A stretch of 64,000 bases of DNA, from NCBI RefSeq assembly GCF_014284335.1, contig NZ_JACOGF010000001.1:310001-374000 (forward strand). Reading direction: 5' to 3'. Both the position numbers and the translations under genes were made by a program. The stretch's first letter is position 1; each line of letters starts with the position of its first letter. Under the pieces are notes generated by a model that did not search any database, was not told where the DNA came from, and was given only the letters and a program-made list of their open reading frames with translations. Of the stretch, positions 26,097-36,239 are shown in pieces. This stretch comes from Undibacterium hunanense (GTDB lineage: Bacteria; Pseudomonadota; Gammaproteobacteria; Burkholderiales; Burkholderiaceae_D).

Positions 26097-27962
26097 ATGG
26101 CATTACTGCAGATTTCAGAACCTGGCATGTCCACCGCCCCACACCAGCACAGGCTGGCAGTAGGCATCGATCTGGGCACGACCAATTCTCTGGTTGCAAC
26201 CGTACGCAATAGCATCCCTGAAGTATTGAATGACGAAGAGGGTCGCCCTCTGTTGCCATCAGTCGTACGCTACCTGTCGAATGGTCATGCGCACATCGGC
26301 TTTAAAGCCCTGGCCGAGCAAAGCAATGACCCCAGGAACACCATCGCTTCGGTCAAGCGCTTCATGGGTCGCGGCTTGAAAGACATCGCTTATGCAGAAA
26401 ATCTGCCATACGATTTCCATGATGAACCTGGCATGGTGCAGCTTAAAACCGTGGCCGGCATCAAGAGCCCAGTAGAAGTATCAGCGCAAATCCTGGCGAC
26501 CCTGCGTCAAACTGCCGAAGATGCCCTGGGCGACGACCTGGTCGGCGCCGTCATTACGGTGCCTGCCTATTTTGACGATGCCCAGAGACAGGCAACCAAG
26601 GATGCTGCCAAGCTGGCCGGGCTGAATGTCTTGCGCCTGCTGAACGAACCGACAGCTGCAGCGATTGCCTATGGTCTCGACAATGCATCCGAAGGTGTGT
26701 ATGCCGTGTATGACCTCGGCGGCGGCACGTTCGACATCTCCATTTTAAGAATGAGCAAGGGTATATTCGAAGTCCTGGCTACCGGTGGCGATTCTGCCCT
26801 GGGTGGTGATGATTTTGATCACCGCCTGTTTTGCTGGATCCTGCAAGAATCCAAACTGGCACCGCTGTCCGACGAAGATACCAGCACCCTGATGGTAAAG
26901 GCACGCGAGGCCAAAGAGATTTTATCCAGCAAGCCAAGCACCTTTATCGATGCGAAACTGAATTCCGGTGAATCCGTACATTTACAGATCAGTGCAGCAG
27001 CATTCGCCGAAATGACACAAAACCTGGTGGTAAAAACCACCACACCCTGTCGCAAAGCCCTGCGCGATGCCAGCCTGACGGTCGATGATATCGATGGTGT
27101 GGTACTGGTTGGTGGCGCCACACGCATGCCGCATGTACGCAAGGCGGTCGGCGATTTTTTCCAGACTACCCCACTGGCAAATATTGACCCTGACAAGGTG
27201 GTGGCACTGGGTGCTGCAATACAGGCGAATCTGCTGGCTGGCAACCGTGCCCCTGGCGATGACTGGTTGCTGCTGGATGTGATCCCGCTGTCGTTGGGCG
27301 TGGAAACCATGGGTGGGCTGGCTGAAAAGGTCATCCCGCGCAATTCCACCATCCCTTGCGCACGCGCACAGGAATTTACCACCTTCAAGGATGGACAAAC
27401 CGCCATGGCCATCCACGTGGTACAGGGCGAACGCGAACTGATCAGCGAATGCCGCTCGCTGGCCCGCTTTGAATTACGTGGCATCCCTCCCATGGCTGCC
27501 GGTGCAGCACGCATACGCATCACTTATCAGGTAGATGCAGATGGACTGTTGTCAGTATCGGCACGCGAATTACGTTCTGGCGTGGAAGCGGCAATTACCG
27601 TCAAACCATCGTATGGCCTGGCCGATGATGACATCACGCGCATGCTGCAAGATTCCTTTACGTCGGCAGATGCCGACATGCAGGAACGTGCCTTGCGTGA
27701 AGAAGTGGTGGAAGCCGAGCGCATCCTGCTGGCCACCCAGTCCGCTTTGAATGCGGATGCATCACTGCTGGATGATGCCGAACAGGTACAAATCAAAGCA
27801 TTGATGGCCCAAGTGCTCAGCCTGAAGGATGGCAAGGATCACCAGTTATTGCATGAGGCCATCGACAAGCTGGCACAGGGCACGGAAGAATTTGCAGCGC
27901 GCCGCATGGACAAAAGCGTGCGCAGTGCACTGGCAGGCAAAAAACTGGATGAGATTGCCTGA
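26097..27962 (+). CDS. hscA: Fe-S assembly Hsp70 chaperone HscA
   Basis: A 621-residue specialised Hsp70 that releases clusters from IscU. It starts [10 protein letters not shown], as HscA proteins do. The ATPase domain shows [13 protein letters not shown], the [13 protein letters not shown] phosphate loop and [12 protein letters not shown], and the C-terminal third is the substrate-binding domain. It is followed by fdx after 48 bases, the usual isc order. Confidence 0.96.
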   Translation: MALLQISEPGMSTAPHQHRLAVGIDLGTTNSLVATVRNSIPEVLNDEEGRPLLPSVVRYLSNGHAHIGFKALAEQSNDPRNTIASVKRFMGRGLKDIAYAENLPYDFHDEPGMVQLKTVAGIKSPVEVSAQILATLRQTAEDALGDDLVGAVITVPAYFDDAQRQATKDAAKLAGLNVLRLLNEPTAAAIAYGLDNASEGVYAVYDLGGGTFDISILRMSKGIFEVLATGGDSALGGDDFDHRLFCWILQESKLAPLSDEDTSTLMVKAREAKEILSSKPSTFIDAKLNSGESVHLQISAAAFAEMTQNLVVKTTTPCRKALRDASLTVDDIDGVVLVGGATRMPHVRKAVGDFFQTTPLANIDPDKVVALGAAIQANLLAGNRAPGDDWLLLDVIPLSLGVETMGGLAEKVIPRNSTIPCARAQEFTTFKDGQTAMAIHVVQGERELISECRSLARFELRGIPPMAAGAARIRITYQVDADGLLSVSARELRSGVEAAITVKPSYGLADDDITRMLQDSFTSADADMQERALREEVVEAERILLATQSALNADASLLDDAEQVQIKALMAQVLSLKDGKDHQLLHEAIDKLAQGTEEFAARRMDKSVRSALAGKKLDEIA

Positions 27963-28010
27963 CAGTGCAGCCAGCATCCAATACCTAAATACTGAATTGA
28001 CGAGAACAAC

Positions 28011-28349
28011 ATGCCACAAATCATAGTCCTGCCCCATCCCCAGCTTTGCCCGGAAGGCACAGTCATCGATGCGCCCGAAGGCAAGTCCCTGTGCGAAGCC
28101 CTGGTTGAAAGCGATGTCGAAATTGAACATGCCTGCGAAATGTCCTGCGCCTGCACCACGTGCCATGTGGTAGTGCGCGAGGGTTTTAATTCATTGAATG
28201 AATCCACTGAAGATGAAGAAGATTTGCTGGATGCCGCCTGGGGTCTGGAAGCCACCTCCCGCCTGTCTTGCCAGGCCAGACTTGGCAAACAGGATATCAC
28301 CATAGAAATACCAAAGTACACCATCAACCACGCACGCGAAAACCATTAA
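28011..28349 (+). CDS. fdx: ISC-type [2Fe-2S] ferredoxin
   Basis: A 112-residue adrenodoxin-like ferredoxin that donates electrons for Fe-S assembly. The cluster motif CEMSCACTTC and the distal Cys in RLSCQARL form the C-x5-C-x2-C...C pattern of this class. It is preceded by hscA and followed by iscX. Confidence 0.95.
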   Translation: MPQIIVLPHPQLCPEGTVIDAPEGKSLCEALVESDVEIEHACEMSCACTTCHVVVREGFNSLNESTEDEEDLLDAAWGLEATSRLSCQARLGKQDITIEIPKYTINHARENH

Positions 28350-28385
28350 GTAGGATCAAGCAGAATCAAGCAAGCAATGCACCAC

Positions 28386-28407
28386 CGGGTAAGAATCACC
28401 TTACCCG
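28386..28407 (+). promoter_or_regulatory. Hairpin between fdx and iscX
   Basis: CGGGTAA (28386-28392) pairs with TTACCCG (28401-28407) across 8 bases. There is no T-tract, so it is not a simple terminator; it may be an mRNA processing or stability element. Confidence 0.4.
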
Positions 28408-28425
28408 AACATGCCGGAGCCCGCC

Positions 28426-28617
28426 ATGAAATGGACAGACACTTACAGAATCGCCGAAGCACTGTGCGATAAATTTCCAGACATTGATCCGCTGACTGTG
28501 CGCTTCACCGACTTGCACAACTGGATCGTGGAACTGGAAGAGTTCGATGACGACCACCTGCGTGGCGGTGAAAAAATCCTGGAAGCCATACAAATGGCCT
28601 GGATAGAAGAAAGATAA
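28426..28617 (+). CDS. iscX: Fe-S assembly protein IscX
   Basis: A 63-residue acidic protein (MKWTDTYRIAEALCDKFPDIDPLTVRF) that binds IscS and modulates desulfurase activity. The ATG at 28426 is chosen over one five codons upstream because GGAG sits seven bases ahead and the family starts MKWTD. It is the last gene of the isc operon. Confidence 0.93.
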   Translation: MKWTDTYRIAEALCDKFPDIDPLTVRFTDLHNWIVELEEFDDDHLRGGEKILEAIQMAWIEER

Positions 28618-28812
28618 AAGCAAGCAAGTCCTGTCTTGAGTAGTGTCTCCATTGTAGTACCTCCATTGGATTGCCTTGCTCCCGGACGGTAAAATCACTT
28701 ACCCCCAATGCAATCCTTGCGCAGTCTTGTGCCTGCCAGCCCACAGCATTTGAAAATATATTTTCGTCATGAGAATGATATCTTGCTGAAACGCAAAAAA
28801 CCTTTTAGTATT

Positions 28813-28866
28813 TTAGAACTCATTTCATAAATAACAGAGGGATGCGTTCCCGGCTTTCAATGAGTT
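28813..28866. repeat. Solo end-copy of the MITE found at 49.3 kb
   Basis: TTAGAACTCATTTCATAAAT plus one further A is identical to the left end of the element at 49290. After a 7-base spacer, GATGCGTT also matches without a gap (to 28848). No full second terminus is found, but AATGAGTT at 28859-28866 inverts AACTCATT at 28817-28824. It lies in the upstream region of the histidine kinase gene. Confidence 0.65.
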
Positions 28867-28890
28867 TGTCTGTCACTGATCAATAAATGA

Positions 28891-30555
28891 ATGTCAGTTG
28901 AGCATGGTGATATGCTCAACCTGGCTATACCTCCCCGGGAAGTGTTGCACAAGGATCTTGGAATGCAGTTTAGACATCTCTTATCCGCACTACGCAGCAG
29001 AATTACGCTCAGACTTGCGATCATTCTAGCCGTCGTATTCGGGTTGACCGTCCCTGCCGCCATCCTGATTCCCTACCATCTGCATACGATAGAAACTGCA
29101 GCTCAGGTACGCAATGCAGAAGATCATAATCGTCTGGTTGAAATTCTGTCCGTTATCCTGAGTGAACCGCTGTGGCAGATCACCCCTGAAATTGCCAACA
29201 TATCGAGCGAAGTGGTGTATTCCGACCCCAGGGTCGCGACTATCGAAGTCATCACCCTGCCCGACCGCAAAGAATTCATCAAGAACGACACCCGCAAACA
29301 AACCCAGAAAGGTCCCTTTACCAGTATGGAAAGGGAAATCAAGCACGGCGGACAAGTCATTGGCCAGGTCAGGCTGACGCTGGCAGAAGATTTATTGCAG
29401 GAGAGTCTGGCATCTGATTTCCGCCGGTATGTCACGACTGCATTCTTATCCCTCATATTGGCCATCATCTTTATTTTGGTAGTACTGCAATGGCGTCTGG
29501 TGCAACCGGTCAGAATTCTGATGGCCAAATCAGACAGGCTGGCGAATGGAGAATTGAATGACCCTATCGCACTGAACCGTGAAGATGAACTGGGCCATCT
29601 GGCGACCAGTCTGGAGGCAACCCGTCAGGCACTACAACGCTCATTCAGCGAACTCGAAGTCAAAAACCAGCAATTGCTTGAATATTCTGGCACACTGGAA
29701 TCCAAGGTCAGACTAAGAACCCAGGAACTGGAAACCGCACTGAGCAACGTCAATTCAGCCCAGGCCGAACTGGCCAGGGTAGAACGCATGGCAGCCCTGG
29801 GCTCCATGGTGGCAGGTGTCGCACATGAACTCAATACGCCACTGGGTAACTGCCTGCTGGTCGCCAGCACGCTCGAAGAAGAAACCCGCTACCTGGTAAA
29901 AATGGTGGAAGACGGCAAAATGCGTCGCTCTGACCTGACACGTTACGCCAACACCGCTCTGGACTCCACCAAGCTCCTGTTACGCGGCCTGCAGCAATCC
30001 GCCCATCTGGTGGGTGATTTCAAACAGGTTGCAGTGGACCAGTCCAGCGCCCAGCGCCGTCAGTTTGCCTTGCTGATCATGCTGCAGGAACTGACAGCCC
30101 TGCTGCATTCCAGTCTCAGGAAAACACCGTATACGCTGGAACTGAATATCCCTGCCGACATACAGCTGGACAGCTATCCCGGCTTGCTTGGCCAGGTATT
30201 CACCAATCTGGTCAATAATGCCGTGGCCCATGGCCTTGAAGGTCAGGAAGAAGGTCACATGCGCTGCACTGCCGAAAAGCAGGGCGAACAAGTCGTGATC
30301 GTCTTTGAAGATAATGGCAAAGGGATACCTGCCGATATCATTAACCGCATTTTCGAGCCATTTTTCACGACCAAATTCGGTCAGGGCGGTAGCGGCCTTG
30401 GTCTCAGCATCACCTTCAATATCATTTCCAATGTGCTGGGTGGCAGCATTCATGCGTCCAGCGTGGTCGGCGTGGGCACCCGCTTTGAAATCAAACTACC
30501 CCTCATTGCCCCTGGCGAGCCTGAATCAAGCAATCCCCTGCTAAGCAAACGCTGA
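28891..30555 (+). CDS. Orphan membrane sensor histidine kinase
   Basis: A protein of up to 554 residues with two membrane helices (about 40-62 and 183-203) flanking a periplasmic sensor domain. A HAMP region, a coiled coil, a HisKA box with the phospho-accepting His in AGVAHELNTPLGN, and an HATPase domain (NLVNNAVAHGL, DNGKGIP, GQGGSGLGLSI) follow. No response regulator gene is adjacent, so its partner is unknown. Two starts are possible: 28891, or the ATG at 28963 (MQFRHLLSALRS), which has the better ribosome-binding site (AAGGA, about seven bases ahead) and may be the true one. Confidence 0.88.
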   Translation: MSVEHGDMLNLAIPPREVLHKDLGMQFRHLLSALRSRITLRLAIILAVVFGLTVPAAILIPYHLHTIETAAQVRNAEDHNRLVEILSVILSEPLWQITPEIANISSEVVYSDPRVATIEVITLPDRKEFIKNDTRKQTQKGPFTSMEREIKHGGQVIGQVRLTLAEDLLQESLASDFRRYVTTAFLSLILAIIFILVVLQWRLVQPVRILMAKSDRLANGELNDPIALNREDELGHLATSLEATRQALQRSFSELEVKNQQLLEYSGTLESKVRLRTQELETALSNVNSAQAELARVERMAALGSMVAGVAHELNTPLGNCLLVASTLEEETRYLVKMVEDGKMRRSDLTRYANTALDSTKLLLRGLQQSAHLVGDFKQVAVDQSSAQRRQFALLIMLQELTALLHSSLRKTPYTLELNIPADIQLDSYPGLLGQVFTNLVNNAVAHGLEGQEEGHMRCTAEKQGEQVVIVFEDNGKGIPADIINRIFEPFFTTKFGQGGSGLGLSITFNIISNVLGGSIHASSVVGVGTRFEIKLPLIAPGEPESSNPLLSKR

Positions 30556-30563
30556 AAAGTTAA

Positions 30564-30605
30564 CTTGGGCCGCCCAAGCCAATTTGGGCGTCACTAAGGT
30601 ATACT
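30564..30605. promoter_or_regulatory. Clustered TTGGGC/GCCCAA palindromes and -10-like element upstream of thyA
   Basis: CTTGGGCCGCCCAAG (30564-30578) is a palindrome around one central base. TTGGGC recurs at 30584-30589. A -10-like TATACT follows at 30600-30605, about 100 bases ahead of thyA. It may be an operator or the 3' hairpin of the histidine kinase mRNA; there is no T-tract. Confidence 0.35.
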
Positions 30606-30704
30606 GGCGCACTGTAAGAATTGAAATATAGTAGTTTTTTGCACAATAAAAATAACTGCATTTCAGTTCACTTGCCCTGAATAACATAGTGATTTACACC
30701 CCTC

Positions 30705-31499
30705 ATGCATCAATACCTAGACTTCATGCGTCATGTGAAAGACCATGGCACAAGCAAAACTGACCGCACCGGTACAGGCACCCTGTCCGTTTTCGGCTAT
30801 CAGATGCGTTTTGACTTGAATGAGGGTTTTCCTCTGGTGACAACCAAAAAGCTGCACCTGAAATCCATTGTCCATGAACTGATCTGGTTTTTGGCAGGTT
30901 CTACCAATATCAAATACCTCAAGGATAACGGTGTTTCCATCTGGGATGAATGGGCCGATCAGAATGGCGACCTTGGTCCGGTGTATGGCTCGCAATGGCG
31001 CAACTGGCCGACACCTGGTGGTGAGCATATCGACCAGATCAAACAGGTGTTGGAGCAAATCAAAAACAACCCGGATTCACGCCGCATGATCGTGTCAGCC
31101 TGGAACGTAGCTGACATTCCACAGATGAAGCTGCCACCCTGCCACGCCCTGTTCCAGTTTTATGTCGCAGATGGAAAACTGTCTTGCCAGCTGTACCAGC
31201 GCAGTGCAGATATTTTCCTGGGTGTACCTTTTAATATCGCTTCTTATGCCCTGCTTACCCACATGATGGCGCAACAAGCTGGCCTTGGCGTGGGTGATTT
31301 TGTATGGACCGGCGGCGATTGCCACCTGTATTCCAATCACATGGATCAGGTGAATGAACAATTGTCACGCACCAGTTTTCCCTTGCCTCAATTAGTCATA
31401 AAACGCCAACCAGATACCTTATTTGATTATCAATACGATGATTTTGCGTTTGAAAACTATCAGTTCCACCCTGCCATCAAAGCACCGGTCGCGGTCTGA
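30705..31499 (+). CDS. thyA: Thymidylate synthase
   Basis: A 264-residue enzyme that methylates dUMP to dTMP with methylenetetrahydrofolate. The length and the catalytic C146 ([10 protein letters not shown]) match E. coli ThyA exactly, and the phosphate-binding RRMIVSAWN and the GDCHLYSNH stretch are present. The dihydrofolate reductase gene that regenerates its cofactor lies 42 bases downstream. No clear Shine-Dalgarno sequence precedes the ATG. Confidence 0.97.
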   Translation: MHQYLDFMRHVKDHGTSKTDRTGTGTLSVFGYQMRFDLNEGFPLVTTKKLHLKSIVHELIWFLAGSTNIKYLKDNGVSIWDEWADQNGDLGPVYGSQWRNWPTPGGEHIDQIKQVLEQIKNNPDSRRMIVSAWNVADIPQMKLPPCHALFQFYVADGKLSCQLYQRSADIFLGVPFNIASYALLTHMMAQQAGLGVGDFVWTGGDCHLYSNHMDQVNEQLSRTSFPLPQLVIKRQPDTLFDYQYDDFAFENYQFHPAIKAPVAV

Positions 31500-31541
31500 A
31501 CCCCAGGTTGAAACACAGTCTGAAAACAAGGATTCATCAGC

Positions 31542-32024
31542 ATGTCATCATTAACGATTATCGTTGCGACTGATAAAAAACGGGGTATTGGTATCAACAA
31601 TACGCTGCCATGGCGCCTTCCCGAAGATCTGGCGCATTTCAAGCGCACGACCAGTGGCCACAGCATCATCATGGGCAGGAAGACTTTCGAGTCCATAGGC
31701 CGCCCTTTGCCACAAAGACGCAATATCGTCGTGACGCGAAACCCTGACTGGCAGCATGCCGGCACAGAAAGCGTCGCCTCATTGCAGGACGCACGCTTGC
31801 TGGCAGGCGATGACCATGCTTTCATTATCGGTGGTGCAGAAATTTATCAGCAAAGCCTGCATCTGGCAGATACGCTGATCGTTACAGAAATACAACAGGA
31901 ATTTGAGTGCGATGCTTTTTTCCCCGCCATCGATCCATTACTATGGAAAGAGACAGCAAGAGAAGAATGTTACTCAAAAGAAATTAATTTACACTTCGCA
32001 TTTGTGACTTACAAAAAGATTTAG
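31542..32024 (+). CDS. folA: Dihydrofolate reductase
   Basis: A 160-residue enzyme that reduces dihydrofolate to tetrahydrofolate. IVATDKKRGIGINNTLPWRLPEDLAHFK, the GRKTFESIGRPLP NADPH loop and IIGGAEIYQ are all conserved. The ATG at 31542 is followed by MSSLTIIVA. It pairs functionally with thyA immediately upstream. Confidence 0.96.
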   Translation: MSSLTIIVATDKKRGIGINNTLPWRLPEDLAHFKRTTSGHSIIMGRKTFESIGRPLPQRRNIVVTRNPDWQHAGTESVASLQDARLLAGDDHAFIIGGAEIYQQSLHLADTLIVTEIQQEFECDAFFPAIDPLLWKETAREECYSKEINLHFAFVTYKKI

Positions 32025-32031
32025 GATTACT

Positions 32032-32601
32032 ATGTCAGGACACGGTTTTCACGTACATGGCCCGCATGACCATGAATTGGAACATGCGGCACACGGCAAT
32101 GACGATTTTGCCAGCAGGATTGCTGTCATGACTGCCATTATGGCAACAGTTGGCGCCCTGTTTGGCTATGAAGGCGGCGCGACTCAGAATGATGCAGGCA
32201 TGTTCAAGAATGAATCGGCAATTAAAAAAACCGAAGCGTCGAACCAATGGAATTTTTATCAGTCGAAGTCCAACAAGCAAAATTTGGCTGAATTAGCAAT
32301 GGTATTACCAGGCGCCGACGCAGAGAAATACCGCGCCGAAGTCAGCCGCTACAAGACTGAAAAAGAAGAAATCAAGAAAAAAGCAGAAGCACTGGAAGAA
32401 GACAGCAAGGAATGGGAAAGAAAGTCTGAAGCAGCATTACACCAGCATCACCGCTGGGCGCAGGCCATGACAGCAGTACAGATCGCGATTTCGCTGGCAG
32501 CAATCACTTTGTTGACTAAAAAGAAGTGGTTGCAATATGTCTCTTATGGCGTAGCTGGTGTCGGTGCTATTCTGGCAGGACTTGCCTGGCTTCATATTTA
32601 A
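32032..32601 (+). CDS. DUF4337 family membrane protein
   Basis: A 189-residue protein with a His-rich N-terminus (GHGFHVHGPHDHELEHAAHG). One membrane segment lies near residues 30-46, a long charged coiled-coil-like helix near 80-135, and two hydrophobic segments near the C-terminus. This is the DUF4337 layout; the function is unknown. It starts seven bases after folA and ends one base before the in-frame ATG of the next gene. Confidence 0.82.
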   Translation: MSGHGFHVHGPHDHELEHAAHGNDDFASRIAVMTAIMATVGALFGYEGGATQNDAGMFKNESAIKKTEASNQWNFYQSKSNKQNLAELAMVLPGADAEKYRAEVSRYKTEKEEIKKKAEALEEDSKEWERKSEAALHQHHRWAQAMTAVQIAISLAAITLLTKKKWLQYVSYGVAGVGAILAGLAWLHI

Positions 32602-32602
32602 T

Positions 32603-33406
32603 ATGAGTGAGAAAAAGATGAAAAAAATACTCGGGATTGCATTGCTGGCGGCAGCCTGCGCAGCGCAGGCCCAGACTTCACAAACGGTGCAACTGGTGCC
32701 TTACCCCTACCTGCCCAAGGATGTGAATTTTTCTTTGGGTGCAGTTGCACTCTATATGCCTAAATACACGGGTTCGAATGAACGCCGCTTGGCAGCCTAC
32801 CCTATGTTTGATGCACAATGGAAGAATGGTGCATTTTTCAGCGCTGTAAATGGTCTTGGTTATAACTTCTCCAAAGACCCCAGCCTGCAATACGGCCTGC
32901 GCCTGTCACTGGAAGCTGCGCGTGATGAATCACGTTCATCCAAATTGCGCGGGCTTGGCGATGTCAACACTGCCATCGAAACTGGTGCTTTTGTCAATTA
33001 CAATATAGACCAAAATTATTCGCTGGCCTCTTCCATCCGTTATGGCTCCGGCGTTGATCACAATGGCCTGCAAATCAGTTTTGGTGGCCGTGCCACGACT
33101 GCACTGAATTCGCAAAACCGCCTTTCAGCCAGCCTTACAGCAAACTGGGCCAATACTGCCTATATGCAGTCGTATTTTGGTGTCACGCCTTCGCAGTCTG
33201 CTATCAGTGGCTATGCACAATATACGCCTTCATCCGGCATTTCTGACATCAAACTGGGCGCGACCTGGCACTGGAATATTGATGGCAACTGGTCCCTGAT
33301 CACCGGGGCCTCTGTCAGCCGTCTGAGTGGCGATGCAGGCAAGAGTCCGTTCATTTTCCAGAAAACACCTGTCACCATATTTTCTGCGGCGACTTATCGC
33401 TTCTGA
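32603..33406 (+). CDS. MipA/OmpV family outer-membrane protein
   Basis: A 267-residue protein with a signal peptide (KKILGIALLAAACAAQAQ) and a beta-barrel body that ends in the aromatic Phe expected of outer-membrane proteins (FSAATYRF). The opening FSLGAVALYMPKYTGSNERR matches MipA/OmpV proteins, associated with murein-enzyme scaffolding or small-solute passage. An in-frame ATG at 32618 is an equally reasonable start and gives a cleaner signal peptide. Confidence 0.85.
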   Translation: MSEKKMKKILGIALLAAACAAQAQTSQTVQLVPYPYLPKDVNFSLGAVALYMPKYTGSNERRLAAYPMFDAQWKNGAFFSAVNGLGYNFSKDPSLQYGLRLSLEAARDESRSSKLRGLGDVNTAIETGAFVNYNIDQNYSLASSIRYGSGVDHNGLQISFGGRATTALNSQNRLSASLTANWANTAYMQSYFGVTPSQSAISGYAQYTPSSGISDIKLGATWHWNIDGNWSLITGASVSRLSGDAGKSPFIFQKTPVTIFSAATYRF

Positions 33407-33440
33407 TCATTTCAGTCGACCGACTTCAGCGTGTTTCTCA

Positions 33441-33472
33441 AAAAGAGTGTCTGCAAGCAGGCACTCTTTTTT
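33441..33472 (+). terminator. Rho-independent terminator after the MipA-family gene
   Basis: AAAAGAGTGTCTG (33441-33453) pairs with CAGGCACTCTTTT (33458-33470) with one wobble, followed by T residues. Confidence 0.82.
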
Positions 33473-33473
33473 A

Positions 33474-33533
33474 TTGACGTAATTGTTGACGTAATTGTTG
33501 ACGCAATTGTTGGCGCAATTGTTGGCGCAATCA
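33474..33533. repeat. Five tandem 12-bp units
   Basis: The unit TTGACGTAATTG recurs five times from 33474 to 33533, drifting to TTGACGCAATTG, TTGGCGCAATTG and a final TTGGCGCAATCA. It lies in the 389-bp gap between the MipA-type gene and the decarboxylase. No gene is supported on either strand there; the rest of the gap holds only the terminator and the decarboxylase leader. Confidence 0.85.
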
Positions 33534-33795
33534 GTGACACAAGCACAGGAAAGCCAGCATGGATTTTTAAATAATATTCATGTCTGACCCGGTTTGACAA
33601 TGCAAGATATGGCGCAGATCGGGTTTTGATGACAATCAGATGAAATTTTGCTTTTCCTGTCTCAATCCTGCGTATTTTTTCACATTCGCCCCCACATATC
33701 TGAGAGAATTCGCTTCTTTGAATTTTTCGGCGCGCAAGCGGTTGATTTAACTTGCCCAGGCGTCTCCCTTGTAACAAGCTTTTTTGGAGACCTCC

Positions 33796-36066
33796 ATGAA
33801 ATTCCGCTTCCCCATCGTTATCATCGATGAAGATTTCCGTTCCGAGAATACCTCTGGCCTGGGCATACGCGCTCTGGCTGATGCCATCGAATCAGAAGGC
33901 ATGGAAGTATTGGGCGTCACCAGCTATGGTGACCTGTCTCAGTTTGCCCAACAACAATCACGCGCCTCTGCCTTCATCCTGTCGATTGACGATGAAGAAT
34001 TTGGTGATGGTACCGACGAAGAAACCGATTACGCACTGAAATCACTGCGTGCCTTCGTCGAAGAAATCCGTTACAAGAATGCGGATATTCCGATTTACCT
34101 GTACGGCGAAACCCGCACCTCGCGTCACATCCCGAATGACATCCTGCGTGAACTGCATGGTTTCATTCACATGTTTGAAGACACGCCAGAATTCGTGGCG
34201 CGCCATATCATCCGTGAAGCGCGTTCTTACCTGGATGGTCTGGCACCACCGTTTTTCCGTGCCCTGGTGCATTATGCGAATGATGGCTCTTACTCTTGGC
34301 ATTGCCCTGGTCACTCGGGTGGCGTAGCCTTCCTGAAATCACCGATAGGCCAGATGTTCCACCAGTTTTTTGGTGAAAACATGTTGCGCGCCGACGTGTG
34401 TAACGCCGTGGAAGAACTGGGCCAGCTGCTTGACCATACCGGCCCGGTTGCGGCGTCGGAACGCAATGCTGCACGCATTTTCAATGCAGATCATTGCTAT
34501 TTCGTCACCAATGGCACCTCGACATCCAACAAGATGGTCTGGCATTCTACCGTGGCCCCCGGCGATATCGTCGTGGTGGACCGCAACTGCCATAAATCCA
34601 TTTTGCACTCCATTATCATGTGTGGTGCGATCCCGGTTTTCCTGATGCCGACACGGAACCACCTCGGCATTATCGGCCCTATCCCGCTGGAAGAATTCAG
34701 CATGGAAAGCATACAGAAGAAGATTGAAGCCAATCCTTTTGCACGCGAAGCCAAGAACAAGAAACCACGCATCCTGACCATCACCCAATCAACTTATGAT
34801 GGCGTGCTGTACAACGTCGAAGTATTGAAAGATTTGCTGGATGGTGAAATCGATACTCTGCACTTTGACGAAGCCTGGTTGCCACATGCGACCTTCCATG
34901 ACTTTTATAAAGACATGCATGCCATCGGCAAAGACCGGCCACGTGCCAAGAAATCAATGATTTTCTCGACACAGTCCACACATAAACTGCTGGCCGGTAT
35001 CTCACAGGCTTCGCAAATCCTGGTGCGTGAATCCGAGACACGCAAACTGGATCGGGACAGCTTCAATGAAGCCTATCTGATGCATACCTCGACTTCGCCG
35101 CAATATTCAATTATTGCATCTTGCGATATCGCAGCGGCAATGATGGAAGCACCGGGCGGTACCGCACTGGTGGAAGAATCCATTCTCGAAGCACTGGATT
35201 TCCGCCGCGCCATGCGCAAGGTCGATCAGGAGTGGGGCAAGGACTGGTGGTTCCAGGTCTGGGGACCGGAAGAATTTGCCGCAGACGGCATAGGTTCACG
35301 CGAAGACTGGATGATACGTGCCGAAGATGACTGGCATGGCTTTGGCAAACTGGCGTCGGGCTTCAACATGCTTGACCCGATCAAGGCCACCATCGTAACA
35401 CCGGGTCTGTCACTGGAAGGCAAATTTGGCGAGACCGGCATCCCGGCTTCCATTGTCACCAAATACCTGGCGGAACATGGCGTTATTGTTGAAAAGTGCG
35501 GCCTGTATTCCTTCTTCATCATGTTTACCATCGGCATCACCAAGGGCCGCTGGAATACCCTGCTGACTGCCTTGCAACAGTTCAAGGATGATTACGACAA
35601 GAACCAGCCTATGTGGCGCATCTTGCCCGAATTTGCGACGGCCAATCCTCGCTATGAAGGTGTAGGTCTGAAAGACCTGTGCCAGGGCATACATGAGGCT
35701 TACAAAGGCCATGACGTGGCACGTTTGACGACAGAAATGTACTTGTCCGACATGCAACCGGCGATGAAGCCGTCTGATGCCTTTGCCATGATGGCGCATC
35801 GTGAAACCGAACGTGTATCCATTGATGAACTGGAAGGCCGTGTCACTGCGATTTTGCTGACACCTTACCCACCGGGTATTCCACTGCTGATTCCAGGTGA
35901 ACGTTTCAATCGCACCATTGTGGATTATCTGCGTTTTGTACGTGATTTCAATGAGCGTTTCCCTGGCTTTGAAACCGATTGCCACGGTCTGGTGAAGGCT
36001 GAAGTCGACGGCAAGCGCGGGTATTTTGTTGATTGCGTCAAATCCAGCGCCGAAATCGTCAAATAA
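33796..36066 (+). CDS. Biodegradative arginine/lysine/ornithine decarboxylase
   Basis: A 756-residue fold-type I PLP decarboxylase of the AdiA/LdcC family, with an N-terminal wing domain (about residues 1-135), a PLP domain and a C-terminal domain. K397 in STQSTHKLLAG is the PLP lysine, and HFDEAWLPHA and HCPGHSGG are conserved. The length equals E. coli AdiA. It makes a polyamine precursor (agmatine, cadaverine or putrescine) and can consume acid; the exact substrate is not clear. The ATG at 33796 follows GGAGACC; the in-frame TTG upstream is rejected. Confidence 0.92.
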   Translation: MKFRFPIVIIDEDFRSENTSGLGIRALADAIESEGMEVLGVTSYGDLSQFAQQQSRASAFILSIDDEEFGDGTDEETDYALKSLRAFVEEIRYKNADIPIYLYGETRTSRHIPNDILRELHGFIHMFEDTPEFVARHIIREARSYLDGLAPPFFRALVHYANDGSYSWHCPGHSGGVAFLKSPIGQMFHQFFGENMLRADVCNAVEELGQLLDHTGPVAASERNAARIFNADHCYFVTNGTSTSNKMVWHSTVAPGDIVVVDRNCHKSILHSIIMCGAIPVFLMPTRNHLGIIGPIPLEEFSMESIQKKIEANPFAREAKNKKPRILTITQSTYDGVLYNVEVLKDLLDGEIDTLHFDEAWLPHATFHDFYKDMHAIGKDRPRAKKSMIFSTQSTHKLLAGISQASQILVRESETRKLDRDSFNEAYLMHTSTSPQYSIIASCDIAAAMMEAPGGTALVEESILEALDFRRAMRKVDQEWGKDWWFQVWGPEEFAADGIGSREDWMIRAEDDWHGFGKLASGFNMLDPIKATIVTPGLSLEGKFGETGIPASIVTKYLAEHGVIVEKCGLYSFFIMFTIGITKGRWNTLLTALQQFKDDYDKNQPMWRILPEFATANPRYEGVGLKDLCQGIHEAYKGHDVARLTTEMYLSDMQPAMKPSDAFAMMAHRETERVSIDELEGRVTAILLTPYPPGIPLLIPGERFNRTIVDYLRFVRDFNERFPGFETDCHGLVKAEVDGKRGYFVDCVKSSAEIVK

Positions 36067-36100
36067 GCCCTGCATCGTCATATCCAGGTATTTTGCAAAA

Positions 36101-36142
36101 AAAAAGCACTTGTCACTGCATTAAAGTGACGGGTGCTTTTTT
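36101..36142 (+). terminator. Rho-independent terminator after the decarboxylase gene
   Basis: Two stacked stems, AAAAAGCAC (36101-36109) with GTGCTTTTT and GTCACT (36112-36117) with AGTGAC (36125-36130), end in a run of six T. Confidence 0.85.
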
Positions 36143-36239
36143 ATTATGCGGAGCAACAACACCACAATTAAATTAAAATCGTTTTCGAGATACAATCAAC
36201 GCGACATTCAACGCGATAATCAGAAGACGGAAACAGGAC

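Noticed and set aside
33412-33777. A 121-codon minus-strand frame with a repeated xxTI pattern
   Set aside because: The repeated residues come only from the 12-bp tandem array, and the frame runs through a terminator.
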